DNA of 64,000 nt from Palsa-504 sp963839095 (lineage in GTDB: Bacteria > Actinomycetota > Actinomycetes > Streptosporangiales > Streptosporangiaceae): contig CAWIUF010000029.1 of assembly GCA_963839095.1 (NCBI GenBank), forward strand, positions 62,001 to 126,000, read 5' to 3'. Shown one piece after another: positions 61,484-64,000 of this stretch; the stretch's first letter is position 1; each line of letters begins with the position of its first letter. The notes under the pieces were generated by a model. That model was not told the origin of the DNA, searched no databases, and was given only the letters and a program-made list of their open reading frames with translations. The position numbers and the translations under genes are program-made.

Positions 61484-62814
61484 CGGTCCGGCTCGAACGG
61501 GAACGTGTCCGCGAACACCGGCTCCAGGTCGGTGAGCCAGCAGGCGGACGGGTCGAACCGGGCGAAGAACGGCCGGCCGACCAGGCCCGGGTCACGGGCC
61601 TGGATCATGTGCAGGACGAAGACCTTGTAGCCCGCCACCTCGGCCACGCCGTCGATGCACACCTTCCCCGGCGTGGCCGACATAGACGGTCCCCGGACGG
61701 TCCGCGCCAGGCCGGATACGCCCTGGTAGGCGTCGCGGAAGATCTCGTAGGCGCGGGCCAGCGGCACCGCGAAGTAATCCTGCGGGCCGGTGTCGCGCTC
61801 CACGAACATGTAGTAGGGAATCAGGCCCATCCGGACCTGCGTCCGCCACATGGACTGCCAGACCTGCGGATCGTCGTTGATCGACCGGATCAGCGGCGCC
61901 TGGGTGCGGATCACCGCGCCGGCGCCGGAGATCCGGCGCACCGCCTCGGCCAGCACCGGCGGCTCGAGCTCGCGCGGGTGCGAGAAGTGCGCCATCACCG
62001 CGAGGTTCCGGCCCGAGGCGACCACCTCCTCGAACAGCCGCAGGGTGGCGTCGGCGTCCGGGTCGGTGACGAACCGCTGCGGCCAGTACGCCAGTGACTT
62101 GGTGCCGATCCTGATCGACTCGATGTGATCCAGGCCGTTCCGCGGGTCGATGAGCGGCTCCAGGTACCGGCGGAGCACCGCCTCGCCCATGATCATGGGG
62201 TCGCCGCCGGTGATCAGGACGCTGGTCACCTCGCGGTGTTCGGCCAGGTAGGCGATCAGGGTGCCGATGTCGTCGGAGGCCATCTTCAGCTCGGGCTCGT
62301 CCACGAACTGCGCCCAGCGGAAGCAGTAGGTGCAGTACGCGTGGCAGGTCTGGCCCTGACGGGGGAAGAACAGCACCGTCTCCGGGTACTTGTGCTGCAG
62401 GCCCGGGAGCGGCCTGCCGTGCAGGGTGGGCGCGTTCAGCAGCAGCTGGCCCGCCGGGTGGGGATTAAGCCTCATCCTTATCTCGTGCGCGGCCGCCCGC
62501 AGGGCGCTCTCGGGGGCGCCGTCGTCGATCAGGCCCGCGAGCCGCTGCACGTCCGCCGCGGGCAGCATGTCCGGCTGCGGGAAGACGAGGCGGTAGATCG
62601 GGTCGTCCGGGGCCGCGTCCCAGTCGATCAGCTGCTCGACCACGTACGCGTTCGTCCGGAACGGCAGCACGGTCGCGACCGCCCGGACCGCCAGCCGCTC
62701 CCCAGGTGAAAGACCTGCCCGCTGGACGAGCATGTCCAGATGTTTCGCCGAGTAAGCGCGAAAGCCGCGGCCCCCCGGCCGCGCCTGCGGTATGACCTGC
62801 TGAATATCAGTCAC
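61399..62814 (-). CDS. kamA: KamA family radical SAM protein (lysine 2,3-aminomutase-like)
   Basis: This 471-aa radical SAM enzyme has the [4Fe-4S] motif Cys157-x3-Cys161-x2-Cys164 (CHAYCTYC). SVLITGGDPMIMGEAVLRRY follows, the family's SAM-binding GGDP. PLP-dependent aminomutases have a PGGGGK-type Lys motif; here the matching place reads SMSATPGKVCID, so PLP use is uncertain. GTG 62814 is fixed by GGAGGGAG six bases upstream. The reaction is not known; a beta-amino acid or a tailoring role is possible. The 3' end overlaps the exporter gene by 85 bases. Confidence 0.85.
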   Translation of the reverse strand: MTDIQQVIPQARPGGRGFRAYSAKHLDMLVQRAGLSPGERLAVRAVATVLPFRTNAYVVEQLIDWDAAPDDPIYRLVFPQPDMLPAADVQRLAGLIDDGAPESALRAAAHEIRMRLNPHPAGQLLLNAPTLHGRPLPGLQHKYPETVLFFPRQGQTCHAYCTYCFRWAQFVDEPELKMASDDIGTLIAYLAEHREVTSVLITGGDPMIMGEAVLRRYLEPLIDPRNGLDHIESIRIGTKSLAYWPQRFVTDPDADATLRLFEEVVASGRNLAVMAHFSHPRELEPPVLAEAVRRISGAGAVIRTQAPLIRSINDDPQVWQSMWRTQVRMGLIPYYMFVERDTGPQDYFAVPLARAYEIFRDAYQGVSGLARTVRGPSMSATPGKVCIDGVAEVAGYKVFVLHMIQARDPGLVGRPFFARFDPSACWLTDLEPVFADTFPFEPDRYDAVPDELPGLWPSEPDEPGELMVPAI

Positions 62815-63313
62815 GCCTTCTCCCTCCGTTGGACGCGCCGGGCGCTGCGTTGCGCCGCGAAACGCGTGACAATAGCCCCAAAGACACCCGCTCCCCAGCG
62901 GTTCCCCCGCCTGCCCGCGCTATCTGCCTAACGCATGACGATAACTGCTCCCACCGGTTTATTACGCACCGGCGGCCTCGTTGGTTCCGATTGCCGTTCC
63001 GCCTTTCTGCCGTTGAGACAATTACCATGTTTCGCAGCGAGTGTTCGACCGAATCACAGCAAGTTCCAAGAACGTAGTTTTTTAGTCTGCTGCAATACAT
63101 GCCTATTAGCCGTACAATGCCGGGCCGGTTCTGGTCCAGGCCAGGGCCGCGCCGATACCGCGAGCCAGCCCCGCCCGAACCGCTCGTCAGGGCCATAATG
63201 GGGCCCACCAGTCCGGCACTGGAGGTGAAGGACACGCTACGTATGATGCACCGTCCGCGGCCGCGCACCGGGGTGACCCGCTGAGTACGGGACCGGACGG
63301 CCAGGAGGGGCCC
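62815..63313. other. Intergenic region between kamA and plsX
   Basis: 499 bases between divergent genes with no convincing gene. About 62930-63120 is distinctly less GC-rich than its surroundings. It includes TACAAT at 63113-63118, a possible -10 element for plsX on the plus strand, and a T6 run at 63078-63083. A ~60-codon ORF at 63099-63284 shows no family features. The kamA promoter must lie in the left part. Confidence 0.55.
63303..63310 (+). promoter_or_regulatory. Shine-Dalgarno supporting the plsX GTG start
   Basis: AGGAGGGG ends three bases before GTG 63314, with the core AGGAGG at five bases. It supports an N-terminally extended PlsX. Confidence 0.6.
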
Positions 63314-64000
63314 GTGCCCCCGGACGGCGGGACCGGCCCGGATGGCCGCCGGGAGCCCGGCCCCGCCGGTGGCGCCGGGACCGGCGCCACCGTGCCCGCC
63401 CCGGAGCGCCCGGGCTACCGGCCGGTGCGCGCGGGACCCAGCTCGGAGCGTCCGGCGCGCCCGGATCCCGGCGCGGCCCGCCCGGTGATCGCGGTGGACG
63501 CCATGGGCGGCGACCACGCCCCCGGCGAGATCGTGGCCGGGGCGCTCGCGGCCCAGCGCGAGCACGGCCTCCGGGTGCTGCTGACCGGGCCCGCCGCCCG
63601 GCTGCGCCAGGTGCTCGGCGGGATGGGGGCCATCGACGAGATCCAGATCGTGCCGGCCGAGGACAACCTGGCGATGGACGAAGGCGCGCTGGCCAGCCTG
63701 CGCCGCCCGCGGTCGAGCGTGGCGGTGGCGTGCCAGCTGGTCCGGCGCGGTGACGCGGCCGCCGTGGTCTCGGCCGGGTCGACCGGCGGCATCGTGGCCA
63801 CCGCGCGGCTGCGGCTGCGTTCCCAGCCGGGCGTGCTACGGCCGGGGCTCGCCGTCGTGCTGCCGACCCGCCCGGGCCGCACGGTGCTGATCGACGCGGG
63901 CGCCACTGCCGACCCCAAACCGGAGATGCTGGTCCAGTTCGGCCAGCTCGGCGTAGCCTACGCGCAGACCGCGCTGGGCGTGCTCGCGCCCCGGGTGGGA
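63314..64000 (+). CDS. plsX: Phosphate acyltransferase PlsX (5' part; runs off the window)
   Basis: PlsX converts acyl-ACP to acyl-phosphate for phospholipid synthesis. The domain begins VIAVDAMGGDHAPGEIVAGA and continues with AEDNLAMDEGALASLR, AAAVVSAGSTGGIVATARLR and TVLIDAGATADPKPEMLVQF, all family features. GTG 63314 gives a ~57-residue Pro/Gly-rich extension before the domain; GTGs at 63392, 63425 and 63485 are alternatives. No rpmF gene precedes it. Confidence 0.92.
   Translation, partial: MPPDGGTGPDGRREPGPAGGAGTGATVPAPERPGYRPVRAGPSSERPARPDPGAARPVIAVDAMGGDHAPGEIVAGALAAQREHGLRVLLTGPAARLRQVLGGMGAIDEIQIVPAEDNLAMDEGALASLRRPRSSVAVACQLVRRGDAAAVVSAGSTGGIVATARLRLRSQPGVLRPGLAVVLPTRPGRTVLIDAGATADPKPEMLVQFGQLGVAYAQTALGVLAPRVG

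Noticed and set aside
63099..63284. Small ORF upstream of plsX as a possible rpmF (L32) gene
   Set aside because: The product lacks the L32 sequence and any zinc-binding cysteines, and no clear ribosome binding site was found.

Overview
The window is high-GC DNA with dense, overlapping operons, frequent GTG and TTG starts, menaquinone chemistry, an AfsR-type (SARP) regulator, protein O-mannosylation and hydrogenated-menaquinone genes. All of this points to an actinobacterium of the Streptomyces/Streptosporangiales kind. The gene order pth-rplY, prs-glmU, tRNA-Gln, TetR, ABC-F-ispE-ksgA-tatD-metG, rsmI, pmt resembles the Mycobacterium tuberculosis Rv1002c-Rv1019 neighbourhood. The genus cannot be told from the sequence alone.

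Layout. 1-17.5 kb: a complete minus-strand nuoA-M operon plus the start of nuoN (complex I). It is headed by a menaquinone reductase gene (menJ), with menG (last step of menaquinone synthesis) just upstream. An 18-bp Rex-type (NADH/NAD+ sensing) palindrome lies at the 5' end of menJ. 17.5-19.9 kb: an S9 peptidase. 20-23 kb: sulfate activation genes (cysN, cysD, cysQ). 23-24.2 kb: pth and rplY. 24.3-27.5 kb: a heavily frameshifted AfsR-like regulator followed by a small acidic peptide gene. 27.9-30.3 kb: prs and glmU. 30.6-33.7 kb: a DHA2 exporter, an HTH protein and tRNA-Gln. 34-35.8 kb: a fatty acid desaturase and its likely TetR regulator. 35.8-37 kb: rhodanese and cysteine dioxygenase with a cysteine-codon leader peptide. 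37-38.6 kb: a methyltransferase divergent from a MarR regulator. 38.6-46.4 kb: ABC-F, ispE, ksgA, tatD, metG and a polyprenyl-phosphate glycosyltransferase. 46.5-58.8 kb: membrane GT-C proteins, rsmI, pmt, a SigR-like sigma factor, a GT2/CDP-glycerol transferase and an AsnB-like protein lacking its glutaminase cysteine, a probable cell-surface polymer region. 58.9-64 kb: an SDR, a second DHA2 exporter, a KamA-family radical SAM protein and the 5' part of plsX.

At least fifteen genes carry apparent single-base frameshifts, including genes normally essential (ksgA, ispE, rplY). The protein on either side of each break is otherwise well conserved. The simplest reading is indel error in the assembly, so I annotate these as single genes and state where the frame changes.

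The most interesting signals are regulatory or repetitive: the Rex site on menJ-nuo; one palindrome shared by the marR promoter and a drug exporter promoter; a leader peptide with two Cys codons ahead of cysteine dioxygenase; an AfsR/small-peptide pair; two families of dispersed palindromes; and a pentapeptide minisatellite in the NuoC N-terminus.
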